From the NCBI RefSeq assembly GCF_001730315.1, contig NZ_MIKC01000041.1, positions 62,001 to 126,000 on the forward strand: a stretch of DNA of 64,000 bases. The letters are read 5' to 3'. Below the pieces are notes generated by a model. The model saw only the letters and a program-made list of their open reading frames with translations, did not search any database and was not told the origin of the DNA. This document shows, piece after piece, positions 1 to 7,900 of the stretch (position 1 is its first letter; each line of letters starts with the position of its first letter). The translations under genes were made by a program, and so were the position numbers. The DNA is from Enterococcus ureilyticus (GTDB lineage Bacteria; Bacillota; Bacilli; Lactobacillales; Enterococcaceae).

Positions 1-130
1 CTATGATGTCGTTGCGTCAGATGCTGGTCACTATGCTCAAAGAATGGCTTGGACAATGAATAGTAAGAAAGATAAGTATGGAAAAGAATTAGAATCTGTA
101 TTGGATTCTATTAAAGATGTCACAAAATAA
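1..130 (+). CDS. 3' end of an unidentified protein (partial)
   Basis: An open frame enters from the left edge (codons begin at base 2) and ends with TAA at 128-130, giving about 42 residues that finish in ...SIKDVTK. The segment is charged and lacks any motif I recognise. A strong terminator follows directly, which supports it being the true end of a gene. I cannot assign a family from so short a tail. Confidence 0.6.
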   Translation, partial: YDVVASDAGHYAQRMAWTMNSKKDKYGKELESVLDSIKDVTK

Positions 131-178
131 TAGACCCTAAAAAATCATCCTGGATAAGGGTGATTTTTTTATGGTCTA
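131..178. terminator. Bidirectional terminator
   Basis: The arms AAAAATCATCCT and AGGGTGATTTTT pair around a short loop, with an A-run on one side and a T-run on the other. Outer bases TAGACC/GGTCTA extend the stem. It can end both the partial gene on the left and the minus-strand aminotransferase on the right. Confidence 0.85.
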
Positions 179-204
179 AATACTGGTAAGCATCCAACAA
201 TTTA

Positions 205-1263
205 TCATTTATCATTATTTTGTAAATAATTAACGAGTAATTGCTGGACTTTTTCCATTTCTTCTTGTGTTCCAATAGATACTCTTAAATAATTTTTTAA
301 ACGGTCAATAGTAGAGAAATAACGAACAAAAACGTCTTGGCTCTCCAGATAGTGGTAAAGCTCTGTTATTACTATGTCTGGATGAGTTAAAAGTATAAAA
401 TTCGTTTGTGAAGATAACGCCTGAAATCCTAGATTACTAATGCTCGTTGTGAACCAGTTTCGAGTTTCACAAATCTTATTCGTTATTTTTGTATAGTATG
501 TATCATCCTCAAGCGCTGCCACAGCTAAACATTCAGCTAACATATCAACAGAATAGGGATTAAAAGATGATTTTATACTTTCGACAACTTGGATATAGAT
601 GGGGTTGCCAAGTGCATAGCCCACACGCAATCCTGCTAAAGAACTGGATTTAGATAAGGTTCGAACGATTACTAAGTTTGGATAGTTATCAAGCAACGAA
701 ACTGCGGATTCAGTTGCAAAATCAATATAGGCCTCATCAATAATTACGATGACATCTGGATTCATTTCCAATAATTGTTTTATTTCGGCAATTGGCTTGA
801 ATAGCCCTGTTGGCGCATTTGGATTCGCAATAATGATGCCGCCATTTGTTTGTGTATAGTCCTTTAAATCAATAGCAAATTGTTCATTCAAAGGCAACTC
901 TCTATAAGGAATGTGGAACAAATCAGCCCAAACTTTGTAAAAACCATAGGTGATATCAGGAAATAAAAGTGGGTCTGAACTGTTAAAAAAAGCAAGAAAA
1001 CAGAAAGCCAAGACTTCATCAGACCCATTACCAATGATAAAATGCTTCGGCGATAACCCATGTTTAGTTGCTAAAGCGGCTTTTACATCCGGATTATTGA
1101 TGGAGCTATATCGTTTTAATTGTTCAGTATCAAAATTGTTTAAGGCAGCCTTCACTTTTGGTGAGGGCGGGTAAGGGTTCTCATTTGTATTTAATTTGAT
1201 CATATCTGAGTAATTGGGCTGCTCTCCAGGAACATAGGGGGTGATTTTTCTAATACCTTTCAT
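205..1263 (-). CDS. hisC: Histidinol-phosphate aminotransferase-type (HisC family) aminotransferase
   Basis: This 352-residue PLP-dependent class II aminotransferase begins MKGIRKITPYVPGEQP and has the HisC-type N-terminus (KLNTNENPYPPSP). It also has the substrate and PLP segments NPNAPTG and DEAYIDF, and the PLP-lysine region RTLSKSSSLAGLRVGYA (Lys within TLSK). Length is normal for HisC. The family makes L-histidinol phosphate, but several members also transaminate phenylpyruvate or 4-hydroxyphenylpyruvate. No other his gene lies in the window, while a complete aromatic pathway lies at 48-56 kb without its own aminotransferase, so an aromatic role is possible (inference). It is monocistronic, with a bidirectional terminator after it. 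Confidence 0.85.
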   Translation of the reverse strand: MKGIRKITPYVPGEQPNYSDMIKLNTNENPYPPSPKVKAALNNFDTEQLKRYSSINNPDVKAALATKHGLSPKHFIIGNGSDEVLAFCFLAFFNSSDPLLFPDITYGFYKVWADLFHIPYRELPLNEQFAIDLKDYTQTNGGIIIANPNAPTGLFKPIAEIKQLLEMNPDVIVIIDEAYIDFATESAVSLLDNYPNLVIVRTLSKSSSLAGLRVGYALGNPIYIQVVESIKSSFNPYSVDMLAECLAVAALEDDTYYTKITNKICETRNWFTTSISNLGFQALSSQTNFILLTHPDIVITELYHYLESQDVFVRYFSTIDRLKNYLRVSIGTQEEMEKVQQLLVNYLQNNDK

Positions 1264-1484
1264 TTAGCTGGCTCCCTTCGTTTCTTATAACTATAAAGAA
1301 GACTAAAACGTTTAGCAAGTATAATCTGTGAATTTGAAAAGAAAATAGTGTTTTTTGAAATACAAATTTCATTTTCACTTGAATTATGCTATTATAAATC
1401 CATTAATAAATTTAGGATGACTATACTAGCGCTTTGATCTCAGCAGTTTGAACGTTGGATCAGCAGTTAAGAGGAGAGGGTTAC

Positions 1485-2657
1485 ATGGATTTAACAAAAA
1501 GATTTAATAAACAAGTAGACAAGATCGCTGTTTCAATGATTCGTCAATTTGATGAACAAGTATCGGATATTAGAGGAATCATAAAATTGACATTGGGAGA
1601 ACCGGATTTTAATACGCCTGACCATGTAAAAACGGCAGCTCATGATGCCATTAAAAATAATTTTTCCCATTATTCTGGTATGGCAGGGTTAACGGATGTA
1701 CGTGAAGCCGCCACTTTTTTTATCAAAGAAAAATACAATTTATCCTACAAACCAACATCAGAAGTTTTAGTGACAGTTGGAGCAACTGAGGCTATTTCAG
1801 CAAGCCTATTATCTATTTTAGAGCCTGGAGATAAAGTCTTATTACCCGCTCCGATCTATCCAGGATATGAACCTGTCATTACTTTGGCGCAAGCAGAACC
1901 GATATATATTGATACCACCTCAAACCAGTTTGTGTTGACTCCTGAAATGATTGAAGCCGCAATGGTAGAGCACGGTAACCAAGTGAAAGCCATTATTTTA
2001 AACTATCCAAGTAATCCAACAGGTGTTACCTATGATCGACAAGAAGTGAAGGCCATTGCAGATGTTCTGAAAAATTATCCGATTTTTGTGATCAGTGATG
2101 AAATATATAGTGAGTTGACCTATGATGAGCAACATGTATCAATTGCTGAGTTTATTCCAGATCAAACAATTTTAATCAATGGTCTATCAAAATCTCATGC
2201 AATGACTGGCTGGAGAATCGGCTTTATTTTTGGTCCTGAGCAGTTGATTACTGAAATCATTAAAGTGCATCAATACTTAGTTACAGCTGCATCCACCATT
2301 TCACAAAAAGCAGCTGTTCGAGCCTTAATAGAGGGGATGGATGATGCAGCTGTTATGAAAAAAGAATACCGTAAACGGCGAGATTTTGTGTATGAACAAA
2401 TGACCTCTTTTGGTTTTGAAGTAGCTCGACCTAATGGTGCTTTTTATATTTTTGCTAAGATTCCCAATGGTTACGAACAAGATTCGATGAAATTTTGTGT
2501 AGATTTAGCCCAAAAGCAAGCCATTGCGATTATTCCAGGTGTTGCTTTTGGTAAAGAGGCTGAAGGTTATGTCCGAATCAGCTATGCAGCTGATTTTGAT
2601 ACATTAAGAGAAGCGATGGATAGAATTGGGAACTATATGATCAGCGCACTAGATTAA
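1485..2657 (+). CDS. Class I pyridoxal-phosphate aminotransferase (PatA/aromatic aminotransferase-like)
   Basis: A 390-residue fold-type I aminotransferase. ATG 1485 is chosen because GAGGAGAG sits just upstream; a TTG 30 bases earlier in frame has no ribosome binding site. Visible motifs are LGEPDFNTPDH near the N-terminus, YPSNPTGVTY, SDEIYSELTY and the PLP lysine in NGLSKSHAMTGWRIG. Close relatives are annotated as N-acetyl-diaminopimelate, aspartate or aromatic aminotransferases, and sequence alone does not separate these. It is a single gene ended by a strong hairpin. Together with the HisC-type enzyme it is a candidate for the terminal Tyr/Phe transamination missing from the aro operon. 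Confidence 0.85.
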   Translation: MDLTKRFNKQVDKIAVSMIRQFDEQVSDIRGIIKLTLGEPDFNTPDHVKTAAHDAIKNNFSHYSGMAGLTDVREAATFFIKEKYNLSYKPTSEVLVTVGATEAISASLLSILEPGDKVLLPAPIYPGYEPVITLAQAEPIYIDTTSNQFVLTPEMIEAAMVEHGNQVKAIILNYPSNPTGVTYDRQEVKAIADVLKNYPIFVISDEIYSELTYDEQHVSIAEFIPDQTILINGLSKSHAMTGWRIGFIFGPEQLITEIIKVHQYLVTAASTISQKAAVRALIEGMDDAAVMKKEYRKRRDFVYEQMTSFGFEVARPNGAFYIFAKIPNGYEQDSMKFCVDLAQKQAIAIIPGVAFGKEAEGYVRISYAADFDTLREAMDRIGNYMISALD

Positions 2658-2662
2658 ACACA

Positions 2663-2709
2663 TAAAAAAGTAGTATGAAACTAGATTTTAGTTTTGTGCT
2701 ACTTTTTTA
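2663..2709 (+). terminator. Terminator after the class I aminotransferase
   Basis: AAAAAAGTAG and CTACTTTTTT form the outer stem, and an inner AAACTA/TTAGTTT pairing extends it. It is followed by the T-run and precedes the pstS promoter region. Confidence 0.85.
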
Positions 2710-2721
2710 GTACACAAAAGC

Positions 2722-2785
2722 TTTACATTCCTTTACTCATTATTTACAGAACGTTGAAGTAGACTTAACATCCAATTGCTAAACT
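2722..2785 (+). promoter_or_regulatory. PhoP (Pho box) binding array and -10 of pstS
   Basis: Hexamers resembling TTTACA recur at about 11-bp spacing: TTTACA at 2722, TTTACT at 2732, TTTACA at 2743, TTGAAG at 2754 and TTAACA at 2765. This is the arrangement known for PhoP of Bacillus (TT[ACT]A[CT]A direct repeats on one face of the helix). A -10-like TAAACT (2780-2785) lies just downstream and no good -35 is present, as expected for an activator-dependent promoter. The phoP-phoR pair lies next to pstS. The repeats are visible; binding is inferred. Confidence 0.75.
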
Positions 2786-2818
2786 AAGCTTGTAACTAAT
2801 TGAAAAGGACGTGTAGGA

Positions 2819-3727
2819 ATGAAGAAACGTTTATTATCGGCAGTAGTTTTAAGTGTAGGACTTTTAATCGCAGGTTGTGGCAATCAAGGTGCCGCAACTG
2901 GTGAGAGTAATAATAAATTGAAAGATAGCGCGAGTAATAACAGCGAACCTGTTAAAATCGTGGCGGTTGGCTCTACTGCATTACAACCTTTAGTCGATGC
3001 GGCAAAAGATCAATTTGTTGTGGAGCACCCCAACTATACTATATCTGTCCAAGGTGGAGGCAGCGGCACTGGACTTTCTCAAGTTAGCGATGGAGCTGTT
3101 ACCATTGGAAATTCAGATGTTTTTGCAGAAGAAAAATCTGGCGTCGATGCGTCTAAGCTTGTTGATCATCGTGTTGCTGTCGTAGGTATGGGACCAGTTG
3201 TTAATAAAGAAGTAGGGGTAAATAATATCAGTAAACAAGAGCTGATCGCTATTTTTACTGGAAAAACAAAAAATTGGAAAGAGCTTGGTGGTAAAGATCA
3301 AGAAATTGCAGTAATTAATCGTCCAAGCGGAAGTGGGACAAGAGCAACATTTGAAAAGTGGGGCTTGGATGGAGCTAGTGCTGTACAATCACAAGAGCAA
3401 GATTCATCAGGAACTGTTCGCCAAATCGTCGCACAAACACCAGGTGCCATCAGCTACCTCGCTTTTTCTTATATGGACGATTCTACCACAGCGTTAAGTA
3501 TAGATGATGTAAAACCAACAGAAGAGAATGTTGCAGACAACTCTTGGAAAATTTGGTCATATGAACATATGTACACCAAAGGGCAGCCTGATGATAATGT
3601 CAAAGCCTTCTTAGATTATATGCTGTCAGATGAGGTACAAGATGGTGTTGTCAAAGAGTTAGGTTACTTACCGATGACAGGGATGAAAGTTGAAAGAGAT
3701 GTCTCTGGAGCGATTACAACGAAATAG
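2819..3727 (+). CDS. pstS: Phosphate ABC transporter substrate-binding lipoprotein
   Basis: A 302-residue extracytoplasmic phosphate-binding protein. It has a lipoprotein signal peptide with lipobox LIAGC (Cys20), a Ser/Asn-rich linker, then the PstS fold. Phosphate-contacting loops are visible as VGSTALQPL, QGGGSGTGLSQV and NRPSGSGTRATFEKW. ATG 2819 has AAGGA nine bases upstream. It is a single gene between terminators; the pstC-pstA-pstB membrane and ATPase genes are not in this window, so they must be elsewhere. The Pho box upstream and the convergent phoR-phoP genes indicate induction by phosphate limitation. Confidence 0.95.
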   Translation: MKKRLLSAVVLSVGLLIAGCGNQGAATGESNNKLKDSASNNSEPVKIVAVGSTALQPLVDAAKDQFVVEHPNYTISVQGGGSGTGLSQVSDGAVTIGNSDVFAEEKSGVDASKLVDHRVAVVGMGPVVNKEVGVNNISKQELIAIFTGKTKNWKELGGKDQEIAVINRPSGSGTRATFEKWGLDGASAVQSQEQDSSGTVRQIVAQTPGAISYLAFSYMDDSTTALSIDDVKPTEENVADNSWKIWSYEHMYTKGQPDDNVKAFLDYMLSDEVQDGVVKELGYLPMTGMKVERDVSGAITTK

Positions 3728-3739
3728 ATTTTCTCAAAC

Positions 3740-3779
3740 AAAAAAGGCTGAATGTGAAAAACATTCGCCTTTTTTTTTA
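3740..3779. terminator. Bidirectional terminator between pstS and phoR
   Basis: GGCTGAATGT and ACATTCGCC pair around GAAAA, flanked by an A-run on the left and eight T on the right. It serves the convergent pstS and phoR transcripts. Confidence 0.9.
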
Positions 3780-5537
3780 CGTTGTTTTGGGTAAGTTCAC
3801 GGTAAAAGTTGAACCTAACCCTAAATGACTAACTATTGTTACGGTGCCTCCTAGTAGTTCAGTATAATTATGAACGATCGATAAACCTAAACCTGTACCG
3901 CCAGAATGTCGGCTTCTTGCTTTATCGACTCGATAAAACCGTTCAAAAATCCGTTCTTGATCTTTTGTACTAATCCCAATTCCGCTATCTTTCACCATAA
4001 AAAAGAATTGTTCTTTATAGCCAAAATCAATTGTAATCGTTCCACCAGTTTTAGAGTACTGAATCGCATTTTCAATCAAATTTTTAACAATAGGGTAAAA
4101 GAGTTCATATTTTGTTGTATATGTGAGAGTATCTGCTCCTAAAATGGTTATTTTCAAATTCTTCTCTTTAATTGTTTTACGATAGGAGCTCAGAATTTCT
4201 TGCGTGAAAGAAAATAACATCACTTGCTGATCATCATAGGTTATATTTTTTCCATCTCGTGAAAGCTGTAAAATTTCTTGAATCAATTGTTGCAGACGCA
4301 AAGCATCTTTTTGCATGATTTCTAAAAACTGTCTCAGTGTTTCAGGATCTTCTTTGGCACCATCTAATAAAGTTTCTGTAAAACCTAGAAGAGAAGTAAC
4401 GGGCGTTTTTAATTCATGAGAAACATTGCTTACAAAATCTTTTTGCATTTTTTCTAATTGCCGAACACGAGTTAAATCATAGGCAATCCCTAAGACTTGA
4501 TAGTCGTTGCCATCTTCTTCGATGAAGCGTAAAGACATATCTAGAATCGTTTCATTTAATAAGTTCGTTAGTTTGATTTCTTGATGGACTGTGTTTTTTT
4601 CTGTCATAACATGATGGATCAAATGAATGAGTGCAGGTTCTTTGATTACATCAAAATAATCTTTGCCAGCATCACTCTTATCAAGCATCAAGATATCGGT
4701 CATTTTAGGATTGATCAATTGTAATTTTCCGTCAATATCAATAATAAATACACCAATCATCAATTCATCCAGCAACGCATGGAATTGTTCATCGGTTGAG
4801 GTATATGCTAAATACGTTTGGCTCATTTGCTGACTCAAAAGATTAACCGTTTGATAGAGTTCGTTCCACTCTGGAGAATCTTGGATGATAGAACGAGCTT
4901 CATCAGGATACTTCACGATTTTTTTTAATACTGGTAAAACTGTAACGAGAGGTTCGTTTTTTTGATGCAGTAATAAAAAAACAAATGCAGTAATAATCAA
5001 AAATAAAATACCTAAGGTAAATAAAATGTAGCGGCGAAATGACTGAATACTATTAGAAAATTGTGTTGTTTCCTCTGCCACACGAATAATACCGATAAGC
5101 TTGCCATTTTCCTGAACAGGCAATGCTAGATAAAGCAATTCTTCTTTTAACGTTGCACTTTTTCTTAAAGCAGAACCAAAATCAGCACCAGAAAGAATCG
5201 CCTTGATTTCAGGTCGATTACGCCGTGATTCATGGAGTGCAGACGGTACACTATCATAAAAAATTTCTCCTGCTGCATTCATCAACGTCAGTCGCTCATT
5301 TTGATCAACGGAGTAATGATCAATGAGTTTTTTTTCTTGTGAAGAAAAATCTTGTTTCAAAAATAAATTGGGAGACAGCTGATCAATTAACAACATTCCT
5401 TTTTTTTGTAAATATTCTTCCTGTTGAGAAAGTAATTCTTGCTTAAAAAAATGATTGGTTAAAAAGACACTTCCGATAAATAAGGCCAACATCATGATTC
5501 CAACAAACAAATATTCAATTCGTTGTCTTTTTTTCAT
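3777..5537 (-). CDS. phoR: Phosphate-type sensor histidine kinase PhoR
   Basis: A 586-residue membrane histidine kinase. TM1 is at about 11-27, followed by an extracytoplasmic sensor region to about 168, then TM2 at about 170-191. A PAS domain (about 255-350) follows. HisKA has the phospho-acceptor His374 in NVSHELKTP, and the ATPase domain has N box NLIENAIQYS, G1 DSGIGIS and G2 GGTGLGLSIV. The start overlaps the phoP stop by ATGA, so the two are translationally coupled. Its position beside pstS with a Pho box makes PhoR the best assignment; WalK-like kinases share the domain order but usually sit with yycHIJ. Confidence 0.88.
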   Translation of the reverse strand: MKKRQRIEYLFVGIMMLALFIGSVFLTNHFFKQELLSQQEEYLQKKGMLLIDQLSPNLFLKQDFSSQEKKLIDHYSVDQNERLTLMNAAGEIFYDSVPSALHESRRNRPEIKAILSGADFGSALRKSATLKEELLYLALPVQENGKLIGIIRVAEETTQFSNSIQSFRRYILFTLGILFLIITAFVFLLLHQKNEPLVTVLPVLKKIVKYPDEARSIIQDSPEWNELYQTVNLLSQQMSQTYLAYTSTDEQFHALLDELMIGVFIIDIDGKLQLINPKMTDILMLDKSDAGKDYFDVIKEPALIHLIHHVMTEKNTVHQEIKLTNLLNETILDMSLRFIEEDGNDYQVLGIAYDLTRVRQLEKMQKDFVSNVSHELKTPVTSLLGFTETLLDGAKEDPETLRQFLEIMQKDALRLQQLIQEILQLSRDGKNITYDDQQVMLFSFTQEILSSYRKTIKEKNLKITILGADTLTYTTKYELFYPIVKNLIENAIQYSKTGGTITIDFGYKEQFFFMVKDSGIGISTKDQERIFERFYRVDKARSRHSGGTGLGLSIVHNYTELLGGTVTIVSHLGLGSTFTVNLPKTT

Positions 5538-6247
5538 TTTTTAGGCTCCTGAAAACGATAACCAAAACCTCTAACGGTGATCAAATAGGCTGGGCGTTTT
5601 GGATCAATTTCAATTTTATCTCTTAGATGGCTGACATGTACATCAACAATCCGACTTTGGCCAGCAAAATCATAATTCCAAATTCGGTCTAATAAAGTAT
5701 CACGGTCAATCACACGATCTTTACGTTTGATAAAGTAGACCAGTAACTCAAATTCTTTTGGGGTCAATTCGATTTTTTGACCACGAACAATCACTTCATA
5801 ATTTTGTTCATCCACAACAATCTCGCCTAATGTTAAAGGCGCTTTTACCATTTCGTTAAACTCTTCTGTTTTTGTCGAAGTTGGTGTTAAGCGTCTAAAA
5901 ATAGCTTTCATTCTCGCTAAAACTTCTCTAGGACTAAATGGTTTTGTTAAATAATCATCCGCTCCTATTTCTAACCCGATAATCTTGTCAACTTGATCAT
6001 CTTTAGCAGTCAGGATCAAAATCGGTGTATCGATTTTTTCTCGTCGTAATGATTTTGTGATTTCTAAACCATCCATATTGGGCAGCATAACATCTAAAAT
6101 AATGAAATCAAATTTGTTGGATAAGGCCAGTTCATAGCCGACAGCACCATCAAAGGCGGTCATCACTTCATAGCCGTCTTTTTCTAAATTAAAGGTTAAC
6201 AACGTTACAATCGACGGTTCATCATCGACAACTAATACTTTTTTCAT
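5534..6247 (-). CDS. phoP: OmpR-family response regulator PhoP
   Basis: A 237-residue response regulator. The receiver has the acidic pair D8-D9, phospho-acceptor D52 (LDVMLPNMDG), T80 and K102 (TKPFSP). The C-terminal winged helix shows LTPKEFELLVYF and the recognition region SRIVDVHVSHLRDKI, ending in the usual RGFGYRF. ATG has AAAGGAG upstream. It is first in a two-gene operon with phoR and is the likely protein bound at the repeats before pstS. All phosphorylation residues are intact, unlike the AraC-type regulator near 35 kb. Confidence 0.9.
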   Translation of the reverse strand: MKKVLVVDDEPSIVTLLTFNLEKDGYEVMTAFDGAVGYELALSNKFDFIILDVMLPNMDGLEITKSLRREKIDTPILILTAKDDQVDKIIGLEIGADDYLTKPFSPREVLARMKAIFRRLTPTSTKTEEFNEMVKAPLTLGEIVVDEQNYEVIVRGQKIELTPKEFELLVYFIKRKDRVIDRDTLLDRIWNYDFAGQSRIVDVHVSHLRDKIEIDPKRPAYLITVRGFGYRFQEPKK

Positions 6248-6356
6248 TGATTGGCTCCTTTAGATATGAAATGAATACAACGTCATTTTATCACAAATCC
6301 TTCGGTATCAAAAACTTTATGGAATGTTTCTAAAACTACTTTCAAAGCAAAAGAAA

Positions 6357-6365
6357 TGGTATAAT
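6357..6365 (+). promoter_or_regulatory. Extended -10 promoter of the DUF523-Nudix pair
   Basis: TGGTATAAT is a TGn-extended -10 element located 27 bases before the DUF523 start. No convincing -35 is seen, which is compatible with an extended -10 promoter. Confidence 0.55.
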
Positions 6366-6391
6366 AATGAAGACTGAAATGAGGGAAGTAA

Positions 6392-6862
6392 ATGATTGGA
6401 ATCAGCGCATGCTTGGGTGGTGTTTGTTGTCGTTATGATGGTCAAGCAAAAGAGATCTCAGCTTTAAAAAAATTAGTAGCAAGTGGTCAAGCAATATTGG
6501 TTTGTCCAGAAGTTTTAGGAGGCTTGCCAATACCTAGAGAGCCTGCTGAAATTATTGGTGGAGATGGATTTGATGTGTGGAATGATACTGCACAAGTTTT
6601 GACGAATACTGGAGAAGATGTGACCGATCTATTTAAACAAGGAGCAATCACTGCTTATCAAAAATTGAGGGAAGAAAAGATCACAACGATTATTTTGAAA
6701 GAAAACAGTCCATCATGTGGAAACAATACGATTTACGATGGCACATTTTCCGGCAACCATCGAAGCGGGCCAGGAGTAGCGGCTGCATACTTTATCCTTA
6801 AAGGGCTAGAAGTGGTTTCAGAAAGTGATTGGCGCATCGTTATGGACCGTGAGGAAGTTTAG
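6392..6862 (+). CDS. DUF523 family protein
   Basis: A 156-residue protein that matches the DUF523 pattern. The N-terminal ISACLGGVCCRYDG carries a Cys cluster, followed by CPEVLGGLPIPREPAEI, then LKENSPSCG and the C-terminal SGPGVAAAYF. The conserved cysteines suggest metal or cofactor binding, but no function is established that I know of. GAGGGAAG precedes the ATG. The next gene begins at the base after this stop codon, so the pair is cotranscribed and probably translationally coupled. Confidence 0.85.
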   Translation: MIGISACLGGVCCRYDGQAKEISALKKLVASGQAILVCPEVLGGLPIPREPAEIIGGDGFDVWNDTAQVLTNTGEDVTDLFKQGAITAYQKLREEKITTIILKENSPSCGNNTIYDGTFSGNHRSGPGVAAAYFILKGLEVVSESDWRIVMDREEV

Positions 6863-7507
6863 ATGTCAGAAAATGAAGTATTAAAAACGTTTGATAGCCA
6901 TTATCGACAAATTGGTACCGCAACAAGACAAGCGGCGCATACTTATGGCTTCTGGCATGAAACATTTCATTGCTGGTTTTATATCATAAAAGAACATGAA
7001 CTTTTCATTTATTTTCAAAAGCGTTCAGCTACAAAGAAAGATTTTCCTAATCAATTAGATATTACCGCCGCTGGTCACTTATTAGCAGAAGAATCTGTGA
7101 CGGATGGTTTTAGAGAAGTAAAGGAAGAATTAGGGATTGAGATCACAATGGATCAAGTGGAATGTTTAGGTGTGTTCCCAGTTGAAATTTGTTTGAAAAA
7201 CTTTATTGATAATGAATTTACAAATGTTTACTTAGTAGAACAAGAAATCTTATTAGGAGATTTTCAATTACAAGAAGAAGAGGTAGATAGCTTATTTTCT
7301 ATCTCGTTGGCTAGTTTAAAAAAACTATTTAATGATCCTAGTGCAAAAATGACTTTAACTGGGTATCGACAGAAAAATCTACATCAAGAAATAGTGGAAG
7401 AGAGCTTTTTTAAGCAAGATTTTTGTACCAATGCACAAAGTTATTATAACCGACTGATCTCCTCTTTTGAAAAAATCCTTGAAAATCAAAGAAGAACTAT
7501 TGACTAA
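6863..7507 (+). CDS. Nudix hydrolase
   Basis: A 214-residue protein with a Nudix box beginning at GHLLAEES and ending REVKEELGI (pattern G-x5-E-x7-RE-x2-EE-x-G), which binds the divalent metal for pyrophosphate hydrolysis. The substrate cannot be told from sequence; the tryptophan-rich N-terminus (FWHETFHCWFY) resembles isopentenyl-diphosphate isomerase-like Nudix proteins that are commonly annotated as hydrolases. It starts immediately after the DUF523 stop codon, with the ribosome binding signal inside the end of that gene. Confidence 0.85.
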   Translation: MSENEVLKTFDSHYRQIGTATRQAAHTYGFWHETFHCWFYIIKEHELFIYFQKRSATKKDFPNQLDITAAGHLLAEESVTDGFREVKEELGIEITMDQVECLGVFPVEICLKNFIDNEFTNVYLVEQEILLGDFQLQEEEVDSLFSISLASLKKLFNDPSAKMTLTGYRQKNLHQEIVEESFFKQDFCTNAQSYYNRLISSFEKILENQRRTID

Positions 7508-7557
7508 TCACTCTGAAATCGGTAACCTAAAAGGGATTGAAGATGGGAGTAACAATT

Positions 7558-7896
7558 ATGGAAATTGAAAAAACCAATCGAATGAATGCTTTATTTGAAT
7601 TTTACTCCACTTTGTTGACCGAAAAACAAATGAATTATATGGAGATGTATTACGCGGATGATTTTTCTTTAGGTGAAATTGCTGAAGAATATGATATCAG
7701 TCGACAAGCAGTTTATGATAATATTAAGCGTACTGAAAAAATTTTAGAAGAGTATGAGAAAAAACTTCATTTATTTTCTGATTACATCGTACGTGGTGAA
7801 TTACTAGATAATTTAAAAAAGTACGTGAAAGAGACCTATCCGAAAGATACAACGATCGTCCAATATATAGAACAAATACAAGAAGTAGAGGAATGA
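7558..7896 (+). CDS. ylxM: YlxM family DNA-binding/SRP-associated protein
   Basis: A 112-residue helix-turn-helix protein of the YlxM/p13 family: [26 protein letters not shown] followed by [16 protein letters not shown] 7558 is preferred over the in-frame TTG 7537 and ATG 7543 because GGGAG lies eight bases before it and the family N-terminus is M-x-x-EKT-x-RMN. It is four bases before ffh, the conserved pairing in Firmicutes. The streptococcal homologue stimulates SRP function; direct DNA binding is only suggested by the fold. Confidence 0.93.
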   Translation: MEIEKTNRMNALFEFYSTLLTEKQMNYMEMYYADDFSLGEIAEEYDISRQAVYDNIKRTEKILEEYEKKLHLFSDYIVRGELLDNLKKYVKETYPKDTTIVQYIEQIQEVEE

Positions 7897-7900
7897 GATT

